Shown one piece after another: positions 1 through 8,773 of a stretch of 64,000 nucleotides of DNA. The stretch's first letter is position 1; each line of letters opens with the position of its first letter. The notes below the pieces were generated by a model. That model had not been told where the DNA came from. It did not search any database and saw only the letters and a program-made list of their open reading frames with translations. A program made the position numbers and the translations under genes. The stretch covers positions 62,001 through 126,000 of the forward strand of contig CAVVVI010000001.1 in the NCBI GenBank assembly GCA_963751795.1. Reading direction: 5' to 3'. This stretch comes from BOG-908 sp963751795. GTDB taxonomy: Bacteria > Pseudomonadota > Alphaproteobacteria > Acetobacterales > Acetobacteraceae.

Positions 1-702
1 TCCTCGATCATAAGACTCAATTGGCATACTTTGGAGGGTGGAGGTAATCGTCGTGCCATTGGAAAGCTTGCTCTCCAAGGGACCAGAACTCGGCGAACCA
101 GAAAGCAGCTTGCCGGCATCAACTGTAAATGTGCTGTACTCTTGGCCGTGCGGCCACGCAACGACAAGGCGCGAGATCCCATCGTTTGAATAAGGTACAA
201 CAACCCACGCGTCAGGCGCGCCGGGCGAACTCATCCACGAATGCACGCCGAAATACAGGTCTCGATCGTTGTAGTAAGCGGGAACAGGAGTCCATCTCGT
301 AAAGATGGACGATCCAAAAAGGTGCTCAAAATCAATATCGTTGTATAGTCTACGGGGAAATACGCCTACGGGACTACCCGACTTTCCGATTGCACTAAGA
401 CCAGAATTCAGTGAAGCGTTTATCCTGCTGCATAAAGATACACTCCCTGCATAAATCACTCTGAAGCGGCTGGACTTTAGGGCTCGATAACCAGGTATGC
501 TTTTCCGGCATTCTGCCGACAGGCAGAACCGCAGTATATTGGCTTGGGCGGTTTGGCGAGGCGTTTGGACAGTATGCAAGCGACTGCGGAGCTTAGAAGG
601 CAGGCCGATGCTTTGAGCGTGGGCGGAGCGGAAATCTGCAGAAAAGATAACACTTACAGCTAACAATGTTAAAGCTGAAGTTAAACCTCGACTACCGCTC
701 AT
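1..702 (-). CDS. Secreted protein of unknown function, C-terminal part beyond the window
   Basis: An open frame of 234 codons runs from an ATG at 702 to the window edge without a stop. A purine-rich GGGGGAG sits just upstream of the start. The N-terminus looks like a Sec signal peptide: a short basic stretch, a hydrophobic core about residues 8-20, and an AHA-Q cleavage site near residue 29. The rest is rich in Ser, Tyr and Trp, with a few cysteines, and has no motif I recognise. Base composition is visibly less G+C-rich than the genes beyond 2200, and an insertion sequence lies next to it, so it may belong to an acquired segment. Its function is unknown. Confidence 0.65.
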   Translation of the reverse strand, partial: MSGSRGLTSALTLLAVSVIFSADFRSAHAQSIGLPSKLRSRLHTVQTPRQTAQANILRFCLSAECRKSIPGYRALKSSRFRVIYAGSVSLCSRINASLNSGLSAIGKSGSPVGVFPRRLYNDIDFEHLFGSSIFTRWTPVPAYYNDRDLYFGVHSWMSSPGAPDAWVVVPYSNDGISRLVVAWPHGQEYSTFTVDAGKLLSGSPSSGPLESKLSNGTTITSTLQSMPIESYDRG

Positions 703-864
703 GCGCGCTCTCCCCCACCTGATCTACAAATTTCATTCCGTTTTTACGAGTAGCAGAGAGCTTTGCGATCCACCCAAGTCACCGCAAGACTATTCGCTTT
801 GCGAGATCCGTAACGGAAGCGAGGGAAGACGACATGGCTGTCGTGAGAGACACATCTTGGATTT

Positions 865-1662
865 AGTCTAGGTCGTAAACTCATAAGCGCGAAGCCATAG
901 CCGTATAGAGGCGAGTTGGATCATGGCTAGGAAGTTTGGGGCAAGCTTATCATAACGGGTGGCGACGCGGCGGAAATGCTTCAGCTTGGAGAAGAACCGC
1001 TCGATCAGGTTGCGCTCACGGTAGAGCCGCTTGCTGAAGCAGGGCTTCCATTTCCGGTTGCTTTTGGGTGGGATGTTTGGCGTGGCTCCTTGGTCTTGGA
1101 TCAGCTCCCGAATGCGGTCGGCATCATAAGCCTTGTCAGCCAGCACGATGGTACGCGGGCCGAGATTGTCGAGCAGCGTGTCGGCGATCTGCCCGTCGTG
1201 CGTTTGTCCAGCGGTTAGGCCGAGCCGGAACGGCAGCCCCTGCGCATCAACGACGACATGGATCTTGGTCGTGAGGCCGCCTCTGGAGCGACCGAGACAA
1301 TGATCTGCACCCCCCTTTTTGCCGTCGCAGCCTGCTGGTGCGCCCGGATTGAAGTGCTGTCGATCATCTGGATTTCGCCGTCGTGCGCGGTGCTGATGGC
1401 GTCGAACAGCCGGTCCCACACGCTGCCTTCCGCCATCGTGAGAAGCGGTTGTAGCAGGTTGTGCGGGGGCCATAGCGCTCGGGCAGGTCGCGCCACGGCG
1501 CACCAGATCGCAGCACCCAAAAGATGCCGTTCAGTACGCGGCGGTCATCGACGCGCGGGACGCCTCTAGGTTTGTTGGGCAGCAGCGGCTCGATCACGCG
1601 CCACTCGACGTCCGTCAGATCATATCGGCTCATGCCAACTTTGAACCAGAGTTTGACACTGC
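865..1662 (-). mobile_element. IS5-family insertion sequence, decayed
   Basis: A transposase read on the minus strand fills the element. Both ends carry an outward-facing GAGTTT (882-877 on the left, 1649-1654 on the right) followed by poorly matching bases, which I take as the core of degenerate terminal inverted repeats. The exact ends and a target-site duplication could not be fixed by eye, so the boundaries are approximate by about 10 bp. The element lies between two AT-richer unknown genes. Confidence 0.7.
868..1633 (-). pseudogene. IS5-type transposase, split over three frames
   Basis: The product begins MSRYDLTDVEW at 1633, with the PNKPRG and RSGAPWRDLPERYGP motifs of IS5-family (IS427-like) transposases. 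It continues with VWDRLFDA and IDSTSIRAHQ in a second frame, and with GRSRGGLTTKIH, LADKAYDAD and ERFFSKLKHFRRVATRYDK in a third. The second frame change falls on a run of five A then six G (minus strand, about 1310-1322). That is the usual place for programmed -1 frameshifting in this group. The first, near 1423, is best explained by loss of one G (GCAGCGTG where GCAGGCGTG is expected). The total length of 3n+1 fits one deletion plus one -1 shift. Probably inactive. Confidence 0.75.
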
Positions 1663-1726
1663 AGATAAGCCGGCGGCCAAAAATAACCGCAGTTGCCGGC
1701 ACCGTGCGGGCGTGAGAAGCTTCCTC

Positions 1727-2068
1727 ATGCAAGTCCGCGTTTACCAGAATGGAATTGCCATTGGCACCGCCATCCTTGAGCATCTTGACCCACCTATGGG
1801 CGTTGCGTTCGGTCCCTTCTCGCCCTCGGATCATTATAATCGCGACAAGCACGCGAATACCATAGAAGGCGACTATATCGATGATAAGGGTCGATCATTG
1901 TCAGTGGATGCCGATCAGCATGGTCCTCTCGAAACCGCGTCTTTAGCAATCGAAGACTGGAATGATCCTGAGATTGGAAAACAGCTTACCGTATGGTTTC
2001 AGGACGGCGACGATTTTAAATCGCTGTTCTCCACATATGGCGACTACAAGGCATATTACGCTCGATAA
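1727..2068 (+). CDS. Small conserved-looking hypothetical protein (113 aa)
   Basis: The start is placed at the ATG at 1727 (MQVRVYQNG); an in-frame ATG at 1712 would add five residues. The protein is acidic and has no signal peptide or membrane segment. Its N-terminus (LEHLDPPMGVAFGPF) resembles small uncharacterised proteins I have seen in alphaproteobacteria, but I cannot assign a function. The base composition is less G+C-rich than the core genes, like the partial gene at the left edge. It begins about 65 bp beyond the end of the insertion sequence. Confidence 0.6.
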   Translation: MQVRVYQNGIAIGTAILEHLDPPMGVAFGPFSPSDHYNRDKHANTIEGDYIDDKGRSLSVDADQHGPLETASLAIEDWNDPEIGKQLTVWFQDGDDFKSLFSTYGDYKAYYAR

Positions 2069-2208
2069 GTCATAGCTGCTGTCCGCTGCGGTCGCCCCTC
2101 ATTTATGGGTTCACATCCTAGTAAGCCGGCGCGGCCGTTTGGTGGCGACGGGTCGTCAGGCGAGGCCGCCTCAGCACCAGCACCGCTTTGCCGGAACGGC
2201 ACGCCGCC

Positions 2209-3504
2209 TCACACTGACAGAGCGTGCTCCAACATATCCAGCCCTTCTTCCAGCACCGCATCCTCCACCGTCAGCGGCACCAGCACGCGGATTACATTGG
2301 AGAACACGCCGCAGGAGAGCAGCACTAGCCCCGCCTCCAGCGCACGCGCGGTCACGCGCTTGGTGGCGTCGGCGTCCGGCTCCATGCCGCCGCGTTCGCG
2401 GAAGATCTCGAAGCCGATCATCGCACCCGGGCCGCGTATGGCGCCGATCGGCAGGCTGTCGTTGCGCTGGGCGATCGCGGCCACCCGCGCCTTGATGCGC
2501 GCGCCGATCACGTCGGCCCGTGCCATCAGCCCCTCGTCGGCGATCACGTCGAGCACCGCCAGGGCGGCGGCACACGCGATCGGGTTGCCGGCATAGGTGC
2601 CGCCCAGGCCGCCGGGCTCGGCCGCCTGCATCACCGCCTCGCGGCCGATCACGCCCGACAGCGGAAAGCCGCCGGCGAGCGACTTGGCCACCGTCACCAG
2701 ATCAGGCTGCACGCCGGAATGTTCGATGCCGAACATGCGGCCGGTGCGCGCGAAGCCCGACTGCACCTCGTCGGCGATCAGCAGGATGCCGTGCTTGTCG
2801 CAGATGGCGCGGAGCGCCACCAGCAGCTCGGCTGGCGCCTCGTAGAAGCCGCCCTCGCCCTGTATCGGCTCGATGATGATGGCGGCAACCCGGCTCGGCT
2901 CGATATCGGCGCGGAACAGGAAGTCCAGCGCCCTCAGCGAGTCCGCCACCGTGACGCCGTGGTGCTCGACCGGGAACGGCAGGTGGTAGATCTCGGCCGG
3001 GAACGGGCCGAAGCCGCGCTTATAGGGCAGCGTCTTGCCCGTCATCGCACTGGTCATGATGGTGCGGCCGTGGAAGCTGCCGGAAAACGCGATGATGCCG
3101 CCGCGCCCGGTGGCCACGCGCGCGATCTTCACCGCGTTTTCCACCGCCTCGGCGCCGGTGGTGAAGAAGATGGTGCGCGCCGGGCCTTCGAACGGCGCCA
3201 GCGCGTTCAGCCGCTCGGCCAGGGCCACATACGGCTCGTAGGCCAGCACCTGCACGCAGGTATGGGTGAAGCGCCCCATCTGCTCGGTGGCCGCGGCGAT
3301 CACGCGCGGATGGCAGTGCCCGGTGTTGAGCACCGCAATGCCGCCGGCGAAGTCCACATAACGGCGGCCTTCCACGTCCCACACTTCGGCGTTGCGCGCG
3401 CGATGCGCATACACCGAGGTCGCATGGCTGAGCGCACGCGGCACGGCGGCCTGGCGCCGGTGCAGAAGGTCCATGTTACCCAAGATCGCGCTCCCGTCGG
3501 ACAA
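2209..3504 (-). CDS. gabT: 4-aminobutyrate--2-oxoglutarate transaminase
   Basis: This is a class III PLP-dependent aminotransferase of 431 aa, full length for GabT. It transfers the amino group of GABA (or a similar omega-amino acid) to 2-oxoglutarate, giving succinic semialdehyde and glutamate in the cytoplasm. Visible features are the phosphate-binding TGAEAVENA (116-124), the DEVQ Asp245 that contacts the pyridine ring, and the Schiff-base lysine K274 in VAKSLAGG. MDLLHRRQ at 3474 is an alternative start. No succinate-semialdehyde dehydrogenase is adjacent, so the gene appears to stand alone. Other omega-amino acids remain possible substrates. Confidence 0.9.
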   Translation of the reverse strand: MSDGSAILGNMDLLHRRQAAVPRALSHATSVYAHRARNAEVWDVEGRRYVDFAGGIAVLNTGHCHPRVIAAATEQMGRFTHTCVQVLAYEPYVALAERLNALAPFEGPARTIFFTTGAEAVENAVKIARVATGRGGIIAFSGSFHGRTIMTSAMTGKTLPYKRGFGPFPAEIYHLPFPVEHHGVTVADSLRALDFLFRADIEPSRVAAIIIEPIQGEGGFYEAPAELLVALRAICDKHGILLIADEVQSGFARTGRMFGIEHSGVQPDLVTVAKSLAGGFPLSGVIGREAVMQAAEPGGLGGTYAGNPIACAAALAVLDVIADEGLMARADVIGARIKARVAAIAQRNDSLPIGAIRGPGAMIGFEIFRERGGMEPDADATKRVTARALEAGLVLLSCGVFSNVIRVLVPLTVEDAVLEEGLDMLEHALSV

Positions 3505-3534
3505 CGACGCTGCGGCGGCGCGGCAGCGTGGCTT

Positions 3535-4476
3535 TCAGTTCGTCTGTTGGATAGCCGACAACACCCACCGCCCGCCAGAGGCGCGCAGGAACGTCCACAC
3601 TTCCGTCGTCGTCACCCGCTCGGACAGGCTGCCATCCACCACGCGCCCAGCGCCGTCGCGCGTCACGTCGATCATCGAAAAACGCATCGCCACGGTGGCG
3701 TACTCGCGGTTGCCCTCGCTCCAGGCTTCCGACAGGTCGCCCTTCTGCAGCTGCACGTTCGTCACGCTGTTGCGCACGCCGCGGCTGGTCTGCTCGGCCA
3801 GCTGCTCGGCGAAAAAGCTGGTCATCTCCGGCGTGGTGATGGCCTGCAGCGCCGGCAGATCGTGCGCCGACCACGCGGCCTGCACGTTGTGCAGCAGCGC
3901 GTCGAAGGATTGATAATCGGCCGGGCTCAGCGCCACCGGCCGGCCCGCCGGGCGCCCGCCGCCGCCCGCCATCGGCCGCATGCCGCCTTGCTGGAAGCCG
4001 CGGCCGAACAGCGTGCCGCCGCCGGCCAGGGCAGGATTGCCGGCGAAGAAGCGGCGATAAAGCCAGCTGCCCAACATGTAGAGCAGGAACAGCTGCAGCA
4101 GCAGGCCCAAGATGCTGCCGCCGCCATGCATGCCGCCGAAGAAGCCGCCGCCGAACAGCATGCCGCCCAGCCCGGCGCCGATCAGCCCGCCCATCAGCCC
4201 GCTGGCGAAAACCGAGCGCGGCCGCATGCCGCCGGCATAGCCAGGGTTAGCGTAGCCCGGATTGGCATAGCCCGAAGAAGCGCCGCCATTGGGCGTGTAG
4301 CTGCGCTGGATCGGCGCCGCGCCGAACGGCGAGGTGCTGGTGCCTGGCGCCGCGGAATAGGTGTGGCTGCCGCGGCTGCCGAACGAGCCGCGGTAGCGCT
4401 GCGCGTCGGCAATGGCCGGCGCCAGCGCGATCAGCATGGCGAGGAAGAGCGGGGCGAGGCGGCCAAGGGCTTTCAT
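3535..4476 (-). CDS. Tim44-like domain protein, exported
   Basis: A 313-aa protein with an N-terminal signal sequence (hydrophobic LAPLFLAMLIALAPA, cleavage near ADA-Q). A long Gly/Tyr/Pro-rich low-complexity region follows, then one or two glycine-rich hydrophobic segments (GLIGAGLGGMLFGGGFF; LLLQLFLLYML). The C-terminal third is a Tim44/MRPL45-like fold from about residue 185 (SFDALLHNVQAAWSAHD onward). In bacteria such proteins are membrane-associated and of uncertain role. ATG 4476 is preceded by GGTGGGC; ATG 4485 is possible. A second Tim44-type gene lies at 58254. It reads in the same direction as ygfZ, 59 bp downstream of it. Confidence 0.8.
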   Translation of the reverse strand: MKALGRLAPLFLAMLIALAPAIADAQRYRGSFGSRGSHTYSAAPGTSTSPFGAAPIQRSYTPNGGASSGYANPGYANPGYAGGMRPRSVFASGLMGGLIGAGLGGMLFGGGFFGGMHGGGSILGLLLQLFLLYMLGSWLYRRFFAGNPALAGGGTLFGRGFQQGGMRPMAGGGGRPAGRPVALSPADYQSFDALLHNVQAAWSAHDLPALQAITTPEMTSFFAEQLAEQTSRGVRNSVTNVQLQKGDLSEAWSEGNREYATVAMRFSMIDVTRDGAGRVVDGSLSERVTTTEVWTFLRASGGRWVLSAIQQTN

Positions 4477-4535
4477 GCCCACCATATGGGAACGGCCCCG
4501 GCCGGAAGCGCAACCTTGCGCAAAATAAATCGCAT

Positions 4536-5339
4536 TCACCCCGGCAGCACGGCCCAGCCCGGAACGTGGCAGGTGATGGCCGCCCCGCCGGCCGCGAGCC
4601 CGGGTCCCACCGCATCGAGCCGCAGCAGCGCCAGCCCGATGCCGCCCTGGCTGGAGCGCATGGTGCCCGCCTCCCGCTCGCCCTGCAGCACCGGCGTGCC
4701 GGGCGGCGGCAGCTTCGCCGTGCCGGCCACCGGCAGCAGCCGCCGCTTCAGCAACCCGCGATAGCGCGTCCGCGCCGTCAGCTCCTGCCCCATGTAGCAG
4801 CCCTTGGTCCAGGAAATGCCGCCCAGCTCGTCGAAGCCGGCCTCCAGCAGCAGCGTCTTCTCGCTCTCCATGTCGCGCGAGCCGTCCGGCAGGCCGAGCG
4901 CCAGGCGATGCGCGTCCCATGCGTCCGCATCCGCATTGGCCGCCAGGCCCGGCGAGAGCACGCGCCAGCCCGCTTCCGGCAGCCGCGGGTCGGGCGCCGC
5001 GATCGTGCCCTCCGGCGGCACCCCATCGCCCCATGCGGCGAACACGCCCAGCGGCGCCGGCCCGATCGCCACGTCGGCGCGCAGCCGGTAGCGGCCCAGG
5101 CGTTGGGCCAGCATGGCGGCCTGGCCCGCCTCGCAATCCAGCAGCAGCCGCTCGCCATCCGACAGAATGAAGAAATCGGCCAGCCACTTGCCCTGCGCCG
5201 TCAGCAGCGCCGCCCACACAGCGCGCCCGGGCGCGGCACCCGCCACGTCGTTCGATACGAGGCCGTTGAGGAACGTCACGCGGTCGGCGCCGGTGACGGC
5301 GAGCACGGCGCGGGCGGGCAGGGGGGCGATCTGGACCAT
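4536..5339 (-). CDS. ygfZ: Folate-binding iron-sulfur assembly protein YgfZ
   Basis: A 267-aa GcvT-like protein carrying the YgfZ signature KGCYMGQELTAR at 179-190, with the conserved cysteine C181. Family members bind tetrahydrofolate and support maintenance or assembly of certain [4Fe-4S] enzymes such as MiaB. The N-terminal GADRVTFLNGLVSNDV is also typical. It is divergent from the HtrA-type protease, with about 60 bp between the starts, so both promoters must share that gap. Confidence 0.88.
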   Translation of the reverse strand: MVQIAPLPARAVLAVTGADRVTFLNGLVSNDVAGAAPGRAVWAALLTAQGKWLADFFILSDGERLLLDCEAGQAAMLAQRLGRYRLRADVAIGPAPLGVFAAWGDGVPPEGTIAAPDPRLPEAGWRVLSPGLAANADADAWDAHRLALGLPDGSRDMESEKTLLLEAGFDELGGISWTKGCYMGQELTARTRYRGLLKRRLLPVAGTAKLPPPGTPVLQGEREAGTMRSSQGGIGLALLRLDAVGPGLAAGGAAITCHVPGWAVLPG

Positions 5340-5401
5340 GGCGGCGAATTTAGGCGCCCGTCAGCGTTCTTGTTAGGCCAAGGCGCCCATGCCACATCGT
5401 G

Positions 5402-6499
5402 ATGATGCGTCGCGCCCTCGTTCCGCTGCTCGCCTTCGCCGCCCTGGCCGCCGTGCCGGGCGCCGGCGTGCGCGCCCAGCCGCTGGTGCAGACGGGCCCG
5501 CTCACCTTCGCCCCGCTGGTGCGCCGCGTGGTGCCTGCCGTGGTCAACATAGCCGTGCGCATGTCGGTGGCCGATCCGCAGGGCACCACCGGCATGCCGC
5601 CGGAGCTGCGCGGCACGCCGTTCGAGAAGACCTTCCGCGACAAGCTGCGCGCCCGCCGCGAGCAGATGATCGGTGCCGGTTCCGGCTTCGTGCTCGATCC
5701 GGCCGGCATCATCGTCACCAACAATCACGTGGTGGGCGAGGCGGACAAGATCGTCGTCAGCTTCACCGACGGCACCGAATTGCCGGCCCACGTGATCGGC
5801 AGCGACGAACTGACCGACATCGCGGTGATCAAGGTGAACGCCGACCACAGGCTGGCCGCCGTGCCCTGGGGTGACAGTCGGTCGGTGCAGGTGGGTGACT
5901 GGATCATGGCGGCCGGCAACCCGTTCGGCCTGGGCGGGTCGGTCACCGCCGGCATCGTCAGCGCCCGCGGGCGCGACATCGGCGCCGGCCCGTTCGACGA
6001 TTTCTTCCAGCTCGACGCACCGATCAACCCGGGCAATTCCGGCGGACCCACCTTCAACATGTCCGGCCAGGTGGTGGCACTCAACACCGCCATCGTTTCG
6101 CCCACCGGCGGCTCGGTGGGCATCGGCTTCGCCATCCCGTCCGAGATCGCCCAGCGCATCGTGGATGAATTGCTGGCCAAGGGGCACGTGGATCGCGGCT
6201 GGCTGGGCGTGGACCTGGACACCACGGCGCACAAGCATGGCGGTGCCGCCATCGCCGCCGTCAACCATGGCGGCCCGGCCGCCCGCGCCGGCCTGCGCCC
6301 CGGCGACCTCGTCACCGCCATTAACGGCGAGCGTGTGGAGAGCACGCGCGAGCTCATCCGCGACGTCTCCTCGGTGAACCCCGGCGGCACCGCCCGCCTG
6401 CACGTGCGCCGCGGTGCGCAGACGATGGACCTGACGGTGACGGTGGGCCGCCGCCCGCCCGAGCCGCCGGCCGCCCCCGAACCCGAAGCCGTCCAGTGA
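5402..6499 (+). CDS. Periplasmic HtrA/Deg-type serine protease, one PDZ domain
   Basis: An exported trypsin-like protease (about 365 aa). A signal peptide occupies roughly the first 26 residues (cleavage near VRAQ). The catalytic triad is H110 (NNHVV), D140 (LTDIAVIK) and S214 (GNSGGP), counted from a GTG at 5399. A single PDZ domain follows at about 262-355, unlike DegP, which has two, so it is closer to the DegS/HhoB arrangement. Starts at GTG 5399, ATG 5402 and ATG 5405 are all possible. It lies 14 bp before a response regulator and is probably co-transcribed with that two-component system, a common envelope-stress layout. Confidence 0.88.
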   Translation: MMRRALVPLLAFAALAAVPGAGVRAQPLVQTGPLTFAPLVRRVVPAVVNIAVRMSVADPQGTTGMPPELRGTPFEKTFRDKLRARREQMIGAGSGFVLDPAGIIVTNNHVVGEADKIVVSFTDGTELPAHVIGSDELTDIAVIKVNADHRLAAVPWGDSRSVQVGDWIMAAGNPFGLGGSVTAGIVSARGRDIGAGPFDDFFQLDAPINPGNSGGPTFNMSGQVVALNTAIVSPTGGSVGIGFAIPSEIAQRIVDELLAKGHVDRGWLGVDLDTTAHKHGGAAIAAVNHGGPAARAGLRPGDLVTAINGERVESTRELIRDVSSVNPGGTARLHVRRGAQTMDLTVTVGRRPPEPPAAPEPEAVQ

Positions 6500-6513
6500 T
6501 CGGTCCCTGAAGA

Positions 6514-7191
6514 ATGCGAATCCTGCTCGTCGAAGACGACCCCACCGTGGCGCAATTCGTGGTCAAAGGCCTGCGCGAAGCCGGCCACGTGGTCGAGCAC
6601 TCCGATAACGGGCGCGACGGCCTGTTCATGGCCGCCAGCGAGGCGTTCGACACCATCATCCTGGACCGCATGCTGCCCGGCGGCATCGACGGCATCCGCC
6701 TGCTCGAGACGCTGCGCAGCCAGAACAACGCCACCCCCGTGCTGCTGCTGAGCGCGCTGGCCCAGGTGGACGAGCGCGTGGCCGGGCTCAAGGCCGGGGG
6801 TGACGATTACCTGACCAAGCCCTTCGCCTTCTCCGAACTGCTCGCCCGCGTGGAAGCGCTGACGCGGCGCGGCAAATCCGACGGCCCGCAAACCAAGCTG
6901 CTGGTGGGCGATCTGGAGATGGACCTGCTCTCGCGCAGCGTGCGCCGCGCCGGCCAGAAGATCGACCTGCAGCCGCGCGAATTCCGCCTGCTGGAATATC
7001 TGATGCGCCACGCCAGCCAGGTCGTGACGCGCACGATGCTGCTGGAAGGCGTGTGGGATTACCATTTCGACCCGCAGACGAACGTGATCGACGTGCATGT
7101 GAGCCGGCTGCGGCAGAAGATCGACAAGCCGTTCCCGAGTTCGCTGATTCATACGATACGCAATGCGGGTTATATGTTGCGGCCCGAGTGA
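6514..7191 (+). CDS. OmpR-family response regulator
   Basis: A 225-aa regulator with an N-terminal receiver domain (acidic pair D8-D9, phospho-acceptor D51 in IILDRMLPG, K102 in LTKPF). A C-terminal winged-helix DNA-binding domain follows (about 130-223, ending NAGYMLRPE). It follows the HtrA-type protease and precedes its probable cognate sensor kinase. Stop and sensor start are separated by 157 bp holding an inverted pair of palindromic repeats, an unusual gap for such an operon. Target genes cannot be read from the sequence. Confidence 0.9.
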   Translation: MRILLVEDDPTVAQFVVKGLREAGHVVEHSDNGRDGLFMAASEAFDTIILDRMLPGGIDGIRLLETLRSQNNATPVLLLSALAQVDERVAGLKAGGDDYLTKPFAFSELLARVEALTRRGKSDGPQTKLLVGDLEMDLLSRSVRRAGQKIDLQPREFRLLEYLMRHASQVVTRTMLLEGVWDYHFDPQTNVIDVHVSRLRQKIDKPFPSSLIHTIRNAGYMLRPE

Positions 7192-7194
7192 AGC

Positions 7195-7229
7195 GGTTCT
7201 TTTTTGAAAAAAAGAACCAAAAAACTTTT
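7195..7229 (-). repeat. Palindromic A/T repeat, copy 1
   Basis: Hairpin GGTTCTTTTTT/AAAAAAGAACC followed by AAAAAACTTTT. It starts 4 bp after the response-regulator stop and forms an inverted pair with the copy at 7298. Confidence 0.85.
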
Positions 7230-7297
7230 ACTCCTTAGCCGGCGGCGTCACCCGTGATTTTCCACGAGATCCACGGCTGCACGGTGCCAGCCAGTCG

Positions 7298-7335
7298 CAA
7301 AAGTTTTTTGCTTCTTTTTTGCAAAAAAGAAGGCC
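7298..7335 (+). repeat. Palindromic A/T repeat, copy 2
   Basis: CAAAAGTTTTTTGCTTC then T-run and mirrored AAAAAAGAAGGCC. It ends 14 bp before the sensor kinase ATG. Confidence 0.85.
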
Positions 7336-7348
7336 TGTCCTCCCCCTC

Positions 7349-8773
7349 ATGATCCGCTCCGCCAGCCTACGCTTCGCCACCCTGTTCGGCATCGTCTTCG
7401 CTCTCTCGGCCCTCGCCCTCGTCGCGTTTCTTTGGTTCGCCACCGGCAATCTTCTCGATCGCCAGGTGGAAGCCGCCATCAACGCCGATGCCCAGGGCCT
7501 GGTGGAACGCTGGAGCGAAGGCGGCATTCCCGCGCTGCTGCTGACCATCCAGGAGCGGCTGGGCGAGAACGTGGACGACGACGCCATCTACGAGGTGACC
7601 GACCCGGTGCAGCGCTGGGTCGCCGGCAATCTCGGCCAGTGGCCGGCCAAGGTGGAGACGCCCGGCGTATTCTACGAGCTGCAGGTGACGCGCGCCGGCG
7701 CCAGCAGCCTGGCCGACGTGCGGCGTTACGACCTGCCGGGCGGCTTTCGCCTGCTGGTGGGGCGCGACGTGCGCGGCCGGGCGGAATTGCGCCACCTGCT
7801 GGCCAATGCGCTGTTCTCCTCCATGCTGGTGATCGCCGGGCTGGGGGCTGCCGGCGCGTTCGTCATCCGCAACGTGTTCCGCCGCATGGTGGCCGAGGTG
7901 TCGGCAACGGCCGAAGCGATTGCCGGCGGGGACCTCACGCCGCGCGTGCGCCGCTCCGGCCGCGGCGACGAGTTCGACCGCATGGCCGAGAGCATCAACA
8001 CCATGCTGGAACGCATCGCCCGGCTGATGGATGGCGTGCGCCAGGTGAGCAATGCCATCGCGCACGATCTGCGCACGCCGATCACCCGCGCCCGCGCCCG
8101 CCTGGAGGATGCAGCGCTGCACGCGCGGTCGGAGGCCGAACTGCGTGCCGGCGTAGAGCGCGCCGTGGTGGATCTGGACGGCATCACGGCGGTGTTCCAC
8201 GCGCTGATGCGCATCGCGGAAATCGAGGTGGGCGCCCGCCGCTCCGCCTTCGCCGAGGTGGATTTGGGCCCGTTGCTGGCCGATCTGGCCGAGCTGTACA
8301 GCGCGCTGGCCGAAGAGAGCGGGCTGCGCCTGCAGCTCGACGTGCCCGACACGCTGGCCATCCTGGGCGACCGCGACCTGCTGCAGCAGGCGGTCGCCAA
8401 CCTGCTCGACAACGCCATCAAGTTCTCGCCCGCAGGCGGGCAGATTACGCTCTCGGCCGCGCGGGCCGACCGCCTGGTGAAGCTGACCGTCGCCGACCAG
8501 GGGCCGGGCATTCCCGAAGCCGACCGCCTGCGCGCCACCGAACGTTTTTTCCGCGGCGAGACGGCGCGCCACACGCCCGGCTCCGGCCTCGGCCTGGCGC
8601 TGGTGCAGGCAGTGTGCACGCTGCACGAGGGCACGCTGCTGCTGGCCCCCGCCCACCCCGGCCTGCGCGCCACGCTGATGCTGCCCGCGATGACGCAATC
8701 GCAGATGAACGCCGCTTCATCGCCGCCCCATCCAGCCGATACCGGCCTGCTGCCATCTGATCCGCAGCCATGA
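7349..8773 (+). CDS. Sensor histidine kinase with HAMP domain
   Basis: A 474-aa membrane kinase. TM1 is about 10-32, a periplasmic sensor region about 33-152, TM2 about 153-175, and then a HAMP linker. The H-box phospho-acceptor is H239 (AIAHDLRTP), followed by the N-box NLLDNAIKFSP and the ATP-lid motifs DQGPGIP and GSGLGLALV. It should phosphorylate the regulator encoded just upstream. The ATG at 7349 is chosen because an upstream TTG frame would translate the palindromic repeat as spurious residues. The stop overlaps the next gene by 4 bp (ATGA). Confidence 0.9.
   Translation: MIRSASLRFATLFGIVFALSALALVAFLWFATGNLLDRQVEAAINADAQGLVERWSEGGIPALLLTIQERLGENVDDDAIYEVTDPVQRWVAGNLGQWPAKVETPGVFYELQVTRAGASSLADVRRYDLPGGFRLLVGRDVRGRAELRHLLANALFSSMLVIAGLGAAGAFVIRNVFRRMVAEVSATAEAIAGGDLTPRVRRSGRGDEFDRMAESINTMLERIARLMDGVRQVSNAIAHDLRTPITRARARLEDAALHARSEAELRAGVERAVVDLDGITAVFHALMRIAEIEVGARRSAFAEVDLGPLLADLAELYSALAEESGLRLQLDVPDTLAILGDRDLLQQAVANLLDNAIKFSPAGGQITLSAARADRLVKLTVADQGPGIPEADRLRATERFFRGETARHTPGSGLGLALVQAVCTLHEGTLLLAPAHPGLRATLMLPAMTQSQMNAASSPPHPADTGLLPSDPQP

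Noticed and set aside
2719..4764. 681-codon plus-strand frame
   Set aside because: It is antisense to gabT, the Tim44-domain gene and ygfZ and has His/Arg/Ala-rich noise. High G+C content makes such long shadow frames common.
7319..7348. Longer sensor kinase N-terminus through the palindromic repeat
   Set aside because: It would need a TTG start inside the repeat and gives basic noise before a good ATG at the start of TM1. The same applies to repeat-encoded ends such as KSFLLLFFKKE at other copies.
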